Positions 36,147 to 49,262 of a stretch of DNA of 64,000 bases are shown here, in pieces. Origin of the DNA: Phytoseiulus persimilis. Its lineage: Eukaryota > Arthropoda > Arachnida > Mesostigmata > Phytoseiidae. The stretch lies in contig CM075102.1 in NCBI GenBank assembly GCA_037576195.1, positions 38,436,745 to 38,500,744 of the forward strand, given 5' to 3'. Each line of letters begins with the position of its first letter. The stretch's first letter is position 1. The position numbers and the translations under genes are program-made. The notes under the pieces are model-generated. The model ran no database searches. It was not told the DNA's origin and worked only from the letters and a program-made list of their open reading frames with translations.

Positions 36147-37031
36147 ATGGAGAAGGCCCCCGAGATGACACCTCAGTTTCCTCTCGACGCAACGCAACTT
36201 TTGAGTTTCGCGCAGCATCTTAACCAGAGTCCGTTTTCGTCGGATGATCACAACAAGTTCGATCTGGACGACTCGTCCGACGAAGAACTCCCGATCCAAG
36301 TGACCGACGAGGAAGACGAAGAGATCTCCAATCAGAAAGATGCTGACGGCGGAGACAAGAAGAGGGACAAGTCCCACCTTGTCAAGCCCCCTTACTCTTA
36401 TATTGCTCTAATCACCATGGCCATCTTGCAGTCGCCAGGTCGTAAGCTCACCTTGAGTGGAATTTGCGACTTCATCAAGAACCGATTCCCGTACTACCGA
36501 GAAAAGTACCCGATGTGGCAAAACTCGATCCGTCACAACCTTTCGCTGAACGACTGCTTCGTGAAAATACCTCGGGAGCCCGGAAACCCCGGCAAAGGGA
36601 ACTACTGGACGCTCGACCCCGCGAGTGAGGACATGTTCGATAACGGCAGTTTTTTGCGCCGCCGCAAACGCTACAAACGCCAACAGCCCGATCATCAACA
36701 AATGATAATCCGAGAGCAGATTTTCCTCGACGCTCTGCGCCATCCCTTCGGTCCAGGTCAGATGACCGGAGTTCCGATGCAGATGCCATACCATTTGTTA
36801 CCACCGATGATTCCACAAATACCTTTCCTGGCCCCGTTGCCAGCGATGAAATTGTCGCCTCCGTCCGCGCCAGTGTCTCCTTCCACAACGCCCTCTTCAC
36901 CTCCCCTGAAGGCCGCAAACTTCAGCATCGACGCAATAATTGGCACCGGGCGGAAATCACCGTCGGCAAGTTTAGGGAATACGATGCCCTCGCTCCCACC
37001 TATTCCCATGTCCTTAAGCTGGATCCGATGA
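36147..37031 (+). CDS. FOXD: Forkhead transcription factor, FoxD class
   Basis: Intronless gene for a 294-residue nuclear DNA-binding protein. The ATG at 36147 is chosen because the in-frame stretch upstream (from 35934) has no protein character. An acidic N-terminal part ([20 protein letters not shown]) is typical of FoxD proteins. The forkhead domain covers about residues 80-178: it opens [17 protein letters not shown], has recognition helix [20 protein letters not shown], then [20 protein letters not shown] and a basic wing RRRKRYKR. The C-terminal part is Pro-rich and carries FSIDAIIG (residues 259-266), an EH1-like Groucho-binding motif also seen in FoxD, so repression is likely. The best match is FoxD (Drosophila fd59A class) rather than FoxB, FoxC or Slp. 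Roughly 18 kb upstream and 11 kb downstream hold no firm gene, as expected for a developmental regulator. Confidence 0.95.
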   Translation: MEKAPEMTPQFPLDATQLLSFAQHLNQSPFSSDDHNKFDLDDSSDEELPIQVTDEEDEEISNQKDADGGDKKRDKSHLVKPPYSYIALITMAILQSPGRKLTLSGICDFIKNRFPYYREKYPMWQNSIRHNLSLNDCFVKIPREPGNPGKGNYWTLDPASEDMFDNGSFLRRRKRYKRQQPDHQQMIIREQIFLDALRHPFGPGQMTGVPMQMPYHLLPPMIPQIPFLAPLPAMKLSPPSAPVSPSTTPSSPPLKAANFSIDAIIGTGRKSPSASLGNTMPSLPPIPMSLSWIR

Positions 37032-38060
37032 AAAGCAGGAATGTTGTCGCTACCAACCGCCGCCCCGGCCAACAATCTCACTAGAAGAGAGTGAATTGCT
37101 TCAGAGCTCGGTTGAACTTTATTGAGTGTTAACCAAAGTAGTGAATAATTAAAAGCGGAGCCGCCTCGGCCTCGCTTCAACGACGATCACCACCGCCTCC
37201 ACTGCTTTAGTAGTACATCGACGGGCGATCATCATCGACTGCAAGGGCAGCGATGCCATCCGCCGAGAATCCAGATTCAAATCTCAATCCCAACCACAGG
37301 ATCGAGGAGTCACAACTCCTGTCGGAGTGGAAGCGGCGATAGATCCGAGACAACGACGCGAAGGGCAAAAATGAACTCTGGAGACGGACTATGTGTATAT
37401 TGTCCCTGGTAGTCCCCGTGTCTTATGTGATAGGTGCACTGAGGAAGAGCAGTTTCTGTCGGTTTGCTGTTGGCTTACGCTATGATCTCCAATACAGAAG
37501 TATAGTAGAAACCCAAATGTTAGTGACGTAATATCGAACAGCTAGACCGAACAGGGATGGGCAGGCAGGAGCAGCCGAGGCAACCGAACGAGTTCTGTTG
37601 AAACGAAGGCGGGAATCGTTTAGGAGGAAACACCTTGGACGGAGGCGAACATTTGTATAAAGAGTCCTCTCCTATGGGTGACGTGTAAATACTCTTAGGA
37701 TTACGTGAATGCAGAGAATGAACCTGGCGAAACGGGAGAGCAGCTTTGCGATGGCGTTCAGATATCGTCGGAGTCGGTTGCAGGAATGCATGAGGGCTGT
37801 CAGGATCCTGTGGTGTGTAATTTATGTACAAACGTCAACCACATTCACGTGAGAGTCAATGTTGGGCAGACAAACCCTCATTATCGAATACCTCTATGAT
37901 TAGTTGTAACATTGAATCTTCCCAAGCCTCGCGTGAACAAGTCGAGGCTGGGGAAAGCTAGCTCATCAGTTGTATTATTAACACTCATTGAGAATTCTCT
38001 GCTGTCTCCTACGTAACACCTAGAATAGGAACGAGAATAAAGTAAGAAATGAGCAATATG
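37032..38060 (+). other. Probable FoxD 3' UTR
   Basis: About 1 kb between the FoxD stop codon and the first good poly(A) signal. No competing gene; short frames only. Confidence 0.5.
38036..38041 (+). terminator. Candidate poly(A) signal of FoxD
   Basis: AATAAA in the context gagaataaagtaag, the first canonical signal noticed downstream of FoxD. Confidence 0.5.
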
Positions 38061-41000
38061 GGATGCAATATAACTTCGTCTGTTTTCTCTTAGAATTATC
38101 CGGACCTGAGTCGGAATTTTATGCAGCCTCGAGCAAATTCACCCTCGAAACCTTTCGCTTCCGAGGCATCAAGACTTCGTCTCCAATACTTCGACACATC
38201 ATATGCTGAATGCGCGGCGACTAACGTCCGAAGTAATCTGCCGGTTTTTCACGCTTAGAAGTGACCATTTCGCTCTGCCCCCACTTTCTAACGTCCCGTT
38301 CCGGCAGCTTTGGACGCAGAACATCTTCCAAGAACTACCCTAAAGACTGGCGTATGACGAACTACTTTTTCTACCATAAAAATACCTAGGATTCACGGTC
38401 AGCGATTGAATTTTCAAGATATGGGACTGATCCGTGATGCACGGAATGTTGCTACATCGCGCAAAATTATCGAGACTCACATGCGTGCACACGAACGAAA
38501 GTTTCAGTCGAAGAAGTAGTCTTTTATACGTCAGACTTCGGGGTACATTGGAAATTCGATTGCAGGACTGGTTGGAAATTCCATCGGAGGACGCTCTATC
38601 CATGCTAGCGGTGACCTTTACCCGAGTTTGATGTTCTCTGCATTACCGCCAACCGAGTGGTCGTTGTGGAATTCAGAACAGGGTGCTTCTCGGTTGCTAC
38701 TGAGAATGTCCTTTTGTCGGTCTGTGAGGCAGTCCGCCCTGTTCGTCCGAACAACCGACCGACCGTTTATTCGTCGTGCTCTCGCTGAGAAGCGTTTTTT
38801 TAATAATCTTAATTGCTGACGAAGTTTTAATTTTGGACGAACGCTACCGGGCGACCATGTAAAAAATCAAATTCTCTTTGTCTCTTCTCTCATTAGATGA
38901 CAATCTAGATCAATTAAAAGCTCTCCGAGCCGCCCCATCGACGGCTTACACCAATCTCGGAAAAAAACTCAATCTCCAGAAGAATCTCTACTAACTGAGG
39001 GAAACGCGATGACAATCAACAGGGTGTCGACCAAGCGCCGTGTCTCGTAGCGACTCGATGTTGGAACTGCGGAGGCTCGCAAGGAATCTTCGCAAGATAC
39101 GTCCATATGTAGCATTCATGAGACGTCGGAGGTATAAGCGCTGATCGCGACTTGGCTGAAACTCTTCTTTGGAGCTATGCTTCCCCTATCAACGTTCCGA
39201 GGATGGGTGTACGGATCGAAACTGACTCCGAACTCGAAACAGCTAGAAGCCCCGACGTTGAGTTCTGTAGAGATGACTCCTTCAACCTTCTCCGTCTCCT
39301 CGCTGTCTTGCTTCCCAGACATCATTGAAGCGACAGTTGAGTTGTTCTCTCGGGTCTGTCTTTAGAACGACACCGCGCCTGCCTCTAGGATGCATCTCCT
39401 CCATTCGAACAAATTGTTTGTTTAGATGAAGAGCAACAGGCGCCGCACCCGCAGAACTGTCTTCGTCTGTAGCATTCGTTTTTCCCGCCGAATGATCTCT
39501 ACGAACGAGATCTTTGGACCTTGGCCAGGTTTACTCTGCTTTCGTATTCAGAGCAGGGTTTGAAGTCTTCGCAAATGATCTCGCACGCAGTATTTCTCCA
39601 CGAACAGTAGCTGGACTCGCCCCGGCTCTTGGAACTGCAACAAGATCTCACGCAAGATCAATCTCAATTTCCTTGAGATTAGCTTTCAGCCCGAGTTGTT
39701 CGAACTTGTCTGGGAAGAGAAGGGGCATTTCCTCGCATATTTCTCGAACGGTTGTGGACTTTCCATTCCGAGGGAAGGAGCGCGAATATTCAAGACATGT
39801 CCTCTAAACTCATAAAACCGATCTTCTCCATTGTTCCTTGAACGAGCGATGGAATTTGCGCGGGGAGATGAGGAATAGCGAGGTTTCAGCGTTCCTTCCT
39901 GCATTCGGGAATCTTTTTGTGCGCGCCAAATTTTTTTGAGTCTGGCCGCTATGTGAGGAGTGGATTATCCTGTGATCAGCAGTCTCGAGGGATGGAAGCA
40001 CAGTGGAGGAGAGAACTTCTGAATGGTATTTTCCGACTCATTCGGGACTGATCTAACCCGAAGCCAACGTACCCGCCTCGCACTACCTGAGAGGACGACA
40101 GCCTGGGTCGGCCCAGCTTAGAAGCCTAGCGGATTCCTTGCTTATTCGCCGGCTGGTTCGTCCGCCTTCGTTCCTTGCTCGAACAACTGAGCTCTCTGTG
40201 TAATTCGTTCATTAATGGCCGCCGTAGTCTGGTATTTGTGATGTTGGCGCTGCTCTGTTGTGTTCATTTTGGTTGCTGCATGATGATGCTTGCTTCCACC
40301 GGCCACTCGCTTCCCTGGTCTTACCCTCGCGTCCGTTGTCGTTCTGATCGTCGTCGTCATCGTCAGAAAGCCCGTTCTTTGTTTCTTCCCCTGCTATTCT
40401 CCATAAAGATAATGTTAATTCATCAAGTCGCTGGACCGAGTCGACTGTGGAACCGGGAAGAGAATAAGTCAGAATGCAGCTGCCGCTTGTCCCGATGGAC
40501 CGGCGACTCACGGAGGAAGAAAAAGCTTGCTCCCGAACGTGGAGCTCCGTTTCGTCTCAAGGCACATGTTTGCAGCCTTCATCTGAGAATACGCAGCTTT
40601 GCTCTCGGTCTCTATAGAGGAGCGTGCTCCTCGGAACTCCCTGCGACGAGTTACGGGCTTTTGGAACGAAAGCCACTGAAGGTTATCTCGTGGCTCATAG
40701 TCAGTCGATGGGTCTTCTCTAAGCTTTCACTCCTTCCTCACGTCTCGCAATAAAATGTAGATCGGGACAATCCTAACGGCAGAAATGTACTAGACGAAAT
40801 GCCATGCGTTACGAATCACCCGACCATCGATTCTTTCCTCCTTCACATATCTTTCCTCCGTCCATCCTGACCTCGTCGATTGAATCAGTAAATGGGGGAC
40901 AGACCGAACGAGAATCCTGGAGGAGCTTCTCCGTTTCCCTGTCCCTACGGACATTTCTCGTAGTTCTTTCTTGTAACTCTGACTCGCTCGTAGGAGCTTT

Positions 41001-44000
41001 CGGCAGCAATGCTTCGTGGTCCCGTATTTACCGAGACCTATTGTGTCGTTAGCCAGGAAATCGTCAGTCAATCGGCATGGAAGCTGGGCGGTTAGAGGCA
41101 ATATCGTTGGTGCTGGCAGTGGTTAGAAGCTAGAGCCGTGGACTCCCAAGCCAGCAGTCAGTCCATCAGCCAGTTAGTGAATGTAGCCCTCCTTCTCCGC
41201 CGCCGCCGCCGTCGTCAGTCAAACAAACAAACGAGGACAGAAGATGACAATCGGCATTCGTGTTTGTATGCAATACCATTCGGCAGGCAGAGTCGGCTCC
41301 TAATCGTAAACCAGTGTCACCGCTGCTCGGTCGTGTGAACTAGCGCCGTTTTTCTCCGGCTGCCACTTGACCGGCGGCGGCGGATTCGCGCCCTCCGGTA
41401 TTATTACAATTATGATTATTCTGGTTACTTGTCTGCGACGGTCGCCTGTGCACCATTCGTCTTTCGGTTAACCGTCGGCTGAACGGTCGGGTTGCTTGAA
41501 AGTCAGTCAGTCACTCACTCACAGCTCACTAGCTCAAACAAAGCATAAAACGGGAAGATATTTCGGCTCCAAGCGGGTTTACAGCCGGTGTACCGTTATG
41601 ATGGTGATGCTGGTCCCAAGCCATGTTTCGACAATCGTAATGGCTGATTCGTTCCATGAAGAAGCCATGTGATGTTCGGGAGAATTTTCCCATCGAGCCA
41701 TATGTTCAGTTCCGATCAACTCGTTACTGTTTGACGATCGCCGTCTCCCGAAAGTCCGAGTTTATGACACCGGATTCGCTCCACTCTTCCGAAGCTCAGG
41801 CGGCGGCACTTGGGCTCCAATGATCGCCACGCTTATCTGGCGTCCTGTAGCAGCTAGTCAAGGAGACGCAAAACACACCTTTCAATGGAGCAATAATGTC
41901 ATCCTCAAGATAACAGTACAAATCGGCTCAAGTCTCGTATCACTTCGACCTCTCCGAAAGCGCTCTCGGAGACTCAATGCGTGTTTCCTCCATCCTGAAT
42001 GGTTTGGAAGTTCTCAGATACACCGATTCCAATCCAGCGTTCGATTTGTTCTGATGAGTTTTTCGCAGATGGTGGAGAGAATTTGGCGCAACTGTTTTTT
42101 TTTTCGGATTAAATGTCTGCTCCGAACGCCAATACGGTTCTTCTAGTTGAGAAGTTGTGCACTAACAGGCTGTGATCAGTGATCACTAGCCAAGCGGGGA
42201 CCGTTTCGAAGACATATCGCACAGCACGCAAGTTTTACAGCGACATTATATGACGTGACCGGGACGGCGAGATAACTCGATGCGATGCTCGAAGTGAGCG
42301 TTCTTCTTCTCCTTTTCCTCTGTTGGCTCTCTGTGTTGTGTTCGCCATTTTAGTGCTTAATTGCCTCTGTTCCATAGTTGTGTTTAGCGAAACATCGCAT
42401 TTGAACTCGAGTCGACGGGGGCGTCTATGACGGCGGTTTTCGCTTTGTTCGACGCCGTGAGTCCCATAGTGGGCTCGAGGCATAAATGACCTACGAGGCG
42501 CAACGTGCACAAGAACAGCAAAGCTCTTGAACAGAGATCGAAGGAGGCTCCCAATGCAGCTCGACGGAGGCGAATGGCCCGCACAGAGAAAGGAGTGAGT
42601 CCTCGCTCAAGCTTGCACTCCTGTGAGCAATGTCGGGTTTTTGTTTCAGAGCTCAAAAACATTTCGGAACTTTTTCGAGAGCGGCGGCGGCGGCGCCGTC
42701 ATCATCTTTGTGAGTTCTTGGCGCATAATCGAGTTAGCTGAACGATACCTTTGCAAGCATCCCCGTCCCATCTCCCAGGTAGGGAGGCAAGCGAGCGAGC
42801 GATAGAAGAGAGAAAAATAAGCGGCGTCTAGATTGAATTGTTTAGCCAATGACGTTCTCAAAAGCTCCAAGCAATCCAAGGGGCCCGCAACGACGAATAG
42901 TGGATATCAGCACTTCAACTCGCTGCGGGGAGGGGGCCGGGAGGGGGGATAGAGCGGCGTGTGGACTGGCTTCAGGGAGCACTAAATTCGACCCGGACCA
43001 CGAGAGAGGTGGGGTGCGCAGCGCGGCCTGGGGGAGAAGTATGTATGTACAAGTGGTGCTTTTCATTTCAATAATTTCGAACGACAGCCAAACACATCGG
43101 AACGCGCACTGGGTTATCGCGATCCTTCGAGTCCTCGAGGAGACGAGCGACGACAGGACAGAGACAGGTCATCCAAAAATTCTAAGCAAGGGAATAACTT
43201 TATTCTGAGCATGCAGGGCCGATTCGAAAACAAGCACAGCTCCCGAATGGAGCATTCTCTTTACATTGCAGGTCGTTTCTCGAACACACCTTCGATTATT
43301 TTAGATTTTCGCTCCCGACTTGATGGAGATTCTGAGCCAACATGTGGCAAGAAAAAAGAACGGGAAGCTCGATTAATCGAAAAGACCAACTCGGAACATT
43401 CAAGCACTTCTCTCAAACTTACCAACATTCTCCCCGGGCTTGCATTGTCTGTGGTTTGATGAAGGGGCTCGGGGCATCATAAGAGATGCAGTCATAATGA
43501 GGACCGGCTACAACCCTTGCCTTCCAACACGAGAGAGAGAAGAGCCCCGATTCAAGTGGATTATTAAGCATCCTAGAGCACCGGTGCCACATTCCTTCCC
43601 ACATCCGGCAACCATAAGATGAACAGAAAGGAGAAGAGAGTAAGAAGAGCTTTGTATTAGATGACGATGGGGGCGAAACGAGACAAGTTGGCTGGGTTTG
43701 GTAATTTGACACTGAGTGGGTAATATGCCACACTAGTGTGACAAGTGATAGGGTTGCCGAGGACGACCGAGACCAGTTCGAGTGTCGGCTTGCACTCGTA
43801 TTCGTAGGATATACAGCGATCCTACATGTGTTCATCGACGAAACCGCCTCCTCATGAACCCGTATGAGGAAGGATCCGGTTGAGTTCTCATTCGAGTTCG
43901 ACTCGTTCCAAGCTCATCTCGCTCTTAAGGAGCGCTACTTCTCTCGGCCACCTCGGACGCCTGGGATTGAATCATCTCCGTACAGTCAAACACATCGAAA

Positions 44001-46737
44001 CGGTTCACCTCACAGCCAGATTTTGTCCCCACGAGTGAGTGCAGCAGGTGCCGCATTTCCCAGCATCGATTGCTCGGAACGAAAATCTGCTGCTTCGTCG
44101 ATTCTTATGTCAATGCAAGCGCACTGGGACGACTCACGCGGCAGGATAAAAGACAAGCGAAGGTAAAGTACCTGCTCGGTACGAAAAGCGATGTTCTCGT
44201 TCAGAACCTACGTCGATTCCCTCTGCACGGGAATAACTGTCCCTTCATGCTCCGCAGTGCGCTCGTCCATCTAAACTGCCGGGAGAAGCCAATCGCCGAT
44301 ATTCAAAAATGAAGTACAGCTCACTCAAGCTCCATTCTGGAAGCTGCCGAAAACTCGAGCAAAGCTCCAAGTGTGGGGACAATATTGCGACAAACATCAT
44401 CTTTCGTCGAACATATAAGGCGCGTGCCCAACAAGCCACTTGAGCACACTTCCTCAATCTACACATACATATACAGAGATATAGACTCACACTGTGTTTA
44501 GCAACGATTTTCCCAAACCTCCTCATAGTTTGCGTTCACCGAGCGAACTGGCAAGCCTCTTGCACGGTCGTCCGCTGAGCTAAATGCGGCCCAAGCTCTG
44601 ACACGTGTTCTATGGTACATGAATCCATCGTAGCGTCGGTGCCCGTGTCCGCCTTCAGTATCTCTCTCCAGGTTTGTTCTCTGTTGTGATCAAACATGGG
44701 TGAGCAACAAAATTCAATGATGGTTCCCCTAAAAAACACACATGATGCGATTCACGCACCATCCATTCCTAACAACATGGTTCTCGTGCTGTGCATAGAT
44801 GGTGGAAATGTCCCCAGGAGCTGTCTCTGGGGTCGGGGCCGACCCGAGAGTAGGAATTACTCCCGCAGATCGAGGTTTTCCGACGGAACTTAGCTTCCCC
44901 AATCTATTGGAAACTTCCAGAACTGATCAGAGGTCTGAGCGCTCAGCAACGAACAATAAGCACGGTGTTCGTACTACATGAGGCGAGGTGTCGTTGGCTG
45001 GTGGGAAGAGAAGCATTCCGAGAAGTGGTTAGTCAATAGTTTCATTGACATCTTCAGAAGTTGTGGCTGTTGTCTGTGTAGTCATTGATGTTACAATCTT
45101 GGGCTTTAGAGTCGGACGGTCCAGGTGGGATGTTGTTCTCTATCGCTGCTGCTGCCGTCAGTCCAGTCTACCAACCACATGGTGTGCATGTGGGGACAAA
45201 ACACGAGGATTTGGACTAGTCAAAACAAGCTCTTCCGCTGCGGTTCTTCTTTCATGTGGGCAACGATTGCTTCAGTATCTCTCAGACTATGCAGCTATTT
45301 CTGCGCAGCTTCTGGCTGGATCATCTTTGGCACCGGCGAGGAAACCTGCTCTCTGGGTTTCAGGATGCCAAATTGGAGAATTAAATGTTCCACTCAACTT
45401 TTTGTCCCTTTCCAGGATCTCTTCGAAGCCGGTCATGGTCGGCGAAAAGCGAAACTGCAAGAGGAATCCTCGATCGAGTACCGATTCGGAAGGAGACTCA
45501 GAAAGAACCGCCCTGGATTATTTCTACACCTCCGCTACATTCAGTCGCTGGGACCGATCGGAAGCGAAAACTGAAAGGTGTCGTTGTCTGTGTAAATATG
45601 TGGCTTCCTTCACGCGCCGCGACCCATGTGTCGTCTCCCAGTCCCCCCACGGGTAATTTCTCACCCTTGGCGTCGAGTCAGTTTTGTTTTGCTAAGCTAC
45701 GTCGTCTACCTTAGCAGTATCGGGACCTTAAGATGAGGTTAGCTCGTAGATCGGACGCCGCTTGCGTTGCTGCCTGTTCACTCGACTGCGTGGCACAGCT
45801 AGCTGTCCGTCCATCTCTTTGGGCCATTTGTTAACAGAGCAAACTCTGCCACCAAGGCAGTGTTATTCCAAACGCCTCCGGTGGTGAAGACACCACGAGG
45901 CGGCCGAGTCTACGACCCCGTCGACCGACCGACCGAATATACAGACAGAATCAGGTATAAATCGGGTACAGGAGTCGTGTCGCCTAGCTGAGCTCGAGAC
46001 TTGCACGTCAAGAATCAGGACCGTGGACGCGATGACTCGCCCGGACTTTAGTCGAGATACCGGCACCATTGCGCCGAGGATTTCCCAGCGCGCCCTCAGG
46101 GAAGTGGGGTAATCGGTGGACGCGTGCAGTGTTTCAAAACGGGCTCGGTGCACCGTGGGGGTCAGCGGCTGAGCCCTAGGAAGCTGACGATCGGCTGGTT
46201 AGGGGGTCAGGATGGGCGAATGCGGGAAAGTTGGGGAATAGAGAACTAGGTCTCGGAACGGCAGGAAGACATGACACTTGATAGAGCTAGGAATTCACTT
46301 GAGATCCTTGCGTGGCGGGGAATCATGCGAAGAGCAGTTCGGGTTCAATTTGAGACAACCGAGAGAGGAGTGTGATGTTTGTGTCAACTTTAATCAGACG
46401 CTGTTCTTCGGATCCACGACTTGCGGCTTTTTTCCCACCTTCCCTATTCGACCCCTCCTCTTCTTCGCCGCTCATCTGGTGCTGGTGTTGGTGGCCGCTT
46501 CGGCTGCAGCGACACCGACGACGGTGATCGTTGGAATGGAACATTCACCGGACTTCTCCCGCTCTAGAAATCAAAGGGCTCCGTTGTTCTACGGCGTTAT
46601 TCGAACACTGAGCAACTTTGTGCTCAAACAGAGGGGCATAGTGTTATATTTGGCTTATCTCAATAGCAGGACTCAGTGGACTCGATAGTCGGCCGAGTAG
46701 ATCGCTCGTTCCAGTCTGCACGAACTAATGGCTCATT
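38061..46737. other. Gene-free stretch downstream of FoxD
   Basis: No supported gene in 8.7 kb. The best frames lie at 45045-45656 and in overlapping phases at 45125-45574 and 45385-45714. A splice-like acceptor (ccctttccag near 45416) precedes a stretch readable as DLFEAGHGRRKAKLQEESS. Because three phases are open at once no protein is called. A CCG/CGC repeat lies near 41199-41214, a GGC run near 41373-41383 and a ten-base T run near 42095-42104. Confidence 0.45.
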
Positions 46738-47310
46738 ATGACACGCCACAGTATCACTCTCAATATGATGTCGTGTATTCAATCCATCTCCGCAGCGCAG
46801 GGATTCTATTTTCGTCTTACCTGGAACGACCTCTCTCTGGTTTTATTTAACACAGCCTCACGAGAACTTTCTGTCAGTTACCGAACATCGGACTTCTGCT
46901 GGAGTGGCTTCCTCGTCTCAGACGGAGATGCGCTCGTCGGGAAGAATCTGGCGAAGCGAAGAAGTGTGAACAAACTCTTGCATCTCGTCGGCAGAATCAG
47001 TTTTGTTAGAGTCCTAACGAGACGTTGGGGAATTTCGGCTCAACAGCCTTTGAGCCAGTATCAGCTCCAGGGGTTCTGTGTGTTTACTCAATTCGCCTGT
47101 TTCGGAACTCTTTGTCGGATCTCCCATTCTGGGACGAAACCAAATGTTGTCTCGGATTTCATCCAGTCATCCATCCCGCTCCCCGAGAGAGCTCGTGACT
47201 CCAGAGATGCTCTCGCCTCACACTTCCACATGGTGGCACGCAACACCATCAACGATTCAAACTATTGGATGAACATTCTGATCGGCGTCAGTTTAGCCGG
47301 TTTAAGCTAA
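46738..47310 (+). CDS. ORF of unknown status (190 codons)
   Basis: Single open frame starting at an ATG. It includes SYRTSDFCWSGFLVSDGDAL, NKLLHLVGRISFVRVLTRRW and a hydrophobic end WMNILIGVSLAGLS. There is no signal peptide, family signature or splice evidence. About one ORF this long is expected by chance in a window of this size, so I treat it as a weak candidate. Confidence 0.2.
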   Translation: MTRHSITLNMMSCIQSISAAQGFYFRLTWNDLSLVLFNTASRELSVSYRTSDFCWSGFLVSDGDALVGKNLAKRRSVNKLLHLVGRISFVRVLTRRWGISAQQPLSQYQLQGFCVFTQFACFGTLCRISHSGTKPNVVSDFIQSSIPLPERARDSRDALASHFHMVARNTINDSNYWMNILIGVSLAGLS

Positions 47311-49103
47311 ATTATGGCGATGAACACGGAGCAGGTCCTCAAATCATTCGTATCATCAAGTAGCACGGGAAGCTGTGTGTGAAAAGCAGATCTAAAAGTT
47401 TCCATGCCTGAGAGAAAATGGAGGAACTGTGAACTCGAGGCGTGGAATCTCGGGAGAGCTTCGGGAGTGATCGTTTCTTAGGCTCGCCCCACGAGAGACA
47501 TGGAGCGCGAACGAACTCGGGCTCAACAAGCTTGGACGATTGCCGCAGTTGAACAGATTCCGCCAGTGGTTGTGGATCGAGCCTTCAGAATCAGGAACCT
47601 CAATCGGATTAATTGTTCGGGATTTCGCAAACTCAACTCCAAGAGAAACAGTGAGCTGTGCCGACAACTTGCCCGGCTATGGTTCTCTAGCAGAAGTTGA
47701 CTAAATATAAACAAATCCGACGACGTTCTACGACCCGCACCGTGAGGTTCTTTGAGACTTGCATTCCAAAGTTCCTATCCTCACCTTCGAGCTCAAGAAG
47801 AGCGCGTCAGTTGGGTAGAATTCGGAAGAAATTAAACAAAACTGATTGCTACTGGCGGAGCTACAACCGTGTTTTCCATCGAACGGAAGTTCGGAGAGTC
47901 GGATGTGCCACTGCAATGTTTAGCTTGTGGCTTTGGTGATTAGAGGTTTGGGGAACAGTGTAAATATTTCTTTGTTGCGCGAAGCTTTTCTTCTGACCGG
48001 CACGACGAGCCACACCGCTTTGTTTTGTCTCGAACCACTTTCCCCCCTTCTCCTCGCTTCCTTCCGCCGCAACTTGAAGTTGAACTAGTTACAGAGGTCT
48101 CAGGGATGAGCAGGAAAGTTATCGTACCGAGAACGAAGTTATTGGATTCTAACGATACCATATAATCCCTTCAATGGAATGCGGCAAAGTATTTTGGGAA
48201 TGTCAAGCGTTATTTATTCGGTCTAAATTGAAAATTAAGTAATTCTCCCAGTTTCAAGGTAACATCAGGTGTTTCCTCTGTTTCTAATGTTGAGAACTAC
48301 TAGAACGAGTCCCTGAACTCATACAATATTGCACTCGACGGCCTTGTCGGAGCGGGCTCCATTGGATTCCGCGGTCACGATCTTTGCATGGCTTGCTTGC
48401 ACAAAGTTGATGATGACATCGGCTAGCAACCACCTTTCTGAGCGCTTTGCGCGAACGCCCATAGTTACAGCATCACCCATCACGCAAACATCGACTCCGT
48501 GGGCTGCCTGCTCGACTCTGAGCCAGAACTTATTGCACCTACCGGCTTCCCTTTGAACGTTCCCGGTGAATCCTTGTGTTGAGACACAACTACCGAAGTC
48601 TACTCCGGTGTCATCGGAGTCAAGCGAGATTCATTCGTGAAGGGATCACGCCATGATATATTGGATCATTGATTGAGAACATGCGATGAGTATCATTTTG
48701 CTTGGCGAACTCCGCGTTGTGAGGAACACAAGCAGGCCTTATGGCGATCAAAGTTCACAAGTTTTGGTCAATTTACGGTCGACGAAACCAACAACAGTGG
48801 TATTACTCGAAAGAACTGTACATTTTTAGATACACTTCCCGCGGCCTCGAAGTTCAAGAACGTATCTGGGTTATCGAAACAGGGACCAGAAACTTGAGCG
48901 AGAGACGATGAGACCAAGTGACAGTTTTGTATACAGATGTGTTATGGTATTAGTTTGTACAATGGGACGAGAGTTTCAATGAAGTCAGTTTACACAGCCA
49001 CTGAGCGAACATTCCTTAGGAGCGAAAGATCTGTGATCCAGTCAGAGAATCATTCCGTCCTGACTGATTTCGCCGGCTTCCTGTTTTCCTATGCAGCCAC
49101 TAG
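47311..49103. other. Region downstream of CrebA
   Basis: No supported gene. A minus-strand AATAAA at 48213-48218 could end a roughly 1-kb CrebA 3' UTR. Confidence 0.4.
48213..48218 (-). terminator. Candidate poly(A) signal for CrebA
   Basis: tttatt on the plus strand (AATAAA on the minus strand), about 1.05 kb after the CrebA stop codon. Nothing else supports it. Confidence 0.3.
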
Positions 49104-49190
49104 TTAACAGATGTCTTCAGTGACGTTGACGATGATCTCTTCCTCTGTTAACTGCTCTTGAACATCACCGAGAGAATCCGCGATTATTTC
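49104..49190 (-). CDS. Possible orphan terminal exon next to CrebA
   Basis: On the minus strand a good acceptor (tactcccacag) opens a 28-codon frame, EIIADSLGDVQEQL followed by TEEEIIVNVTEDIC and a stop at 49104. It lies only 73 bases beyond the CrebA stop. No CrebA donor in the right phase was found before that stop, so it does not join the gene as I read it. It may be an alternative last exon or chance. Confidence 0.3.
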   Translation of the reverse strand, partial: EIIADSLGDVQEQLTEEEIIVNVTEDIC

Positions 49191-49262
49191 CTGTGGGAGT
49201 ATCAGGAAACGCTAGAGGCTGGATCGGATGATACGTATCTTAAAAGTTTCTCACGAACCAGA

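Noticed and set aside
45045-45714. Overlapping long plus-strand frames, one with a PPWIISTPPLH motif recalling retroelement polyproteins
   Set aside because: Three phases are open together and the motif alone is too short to assign a family.
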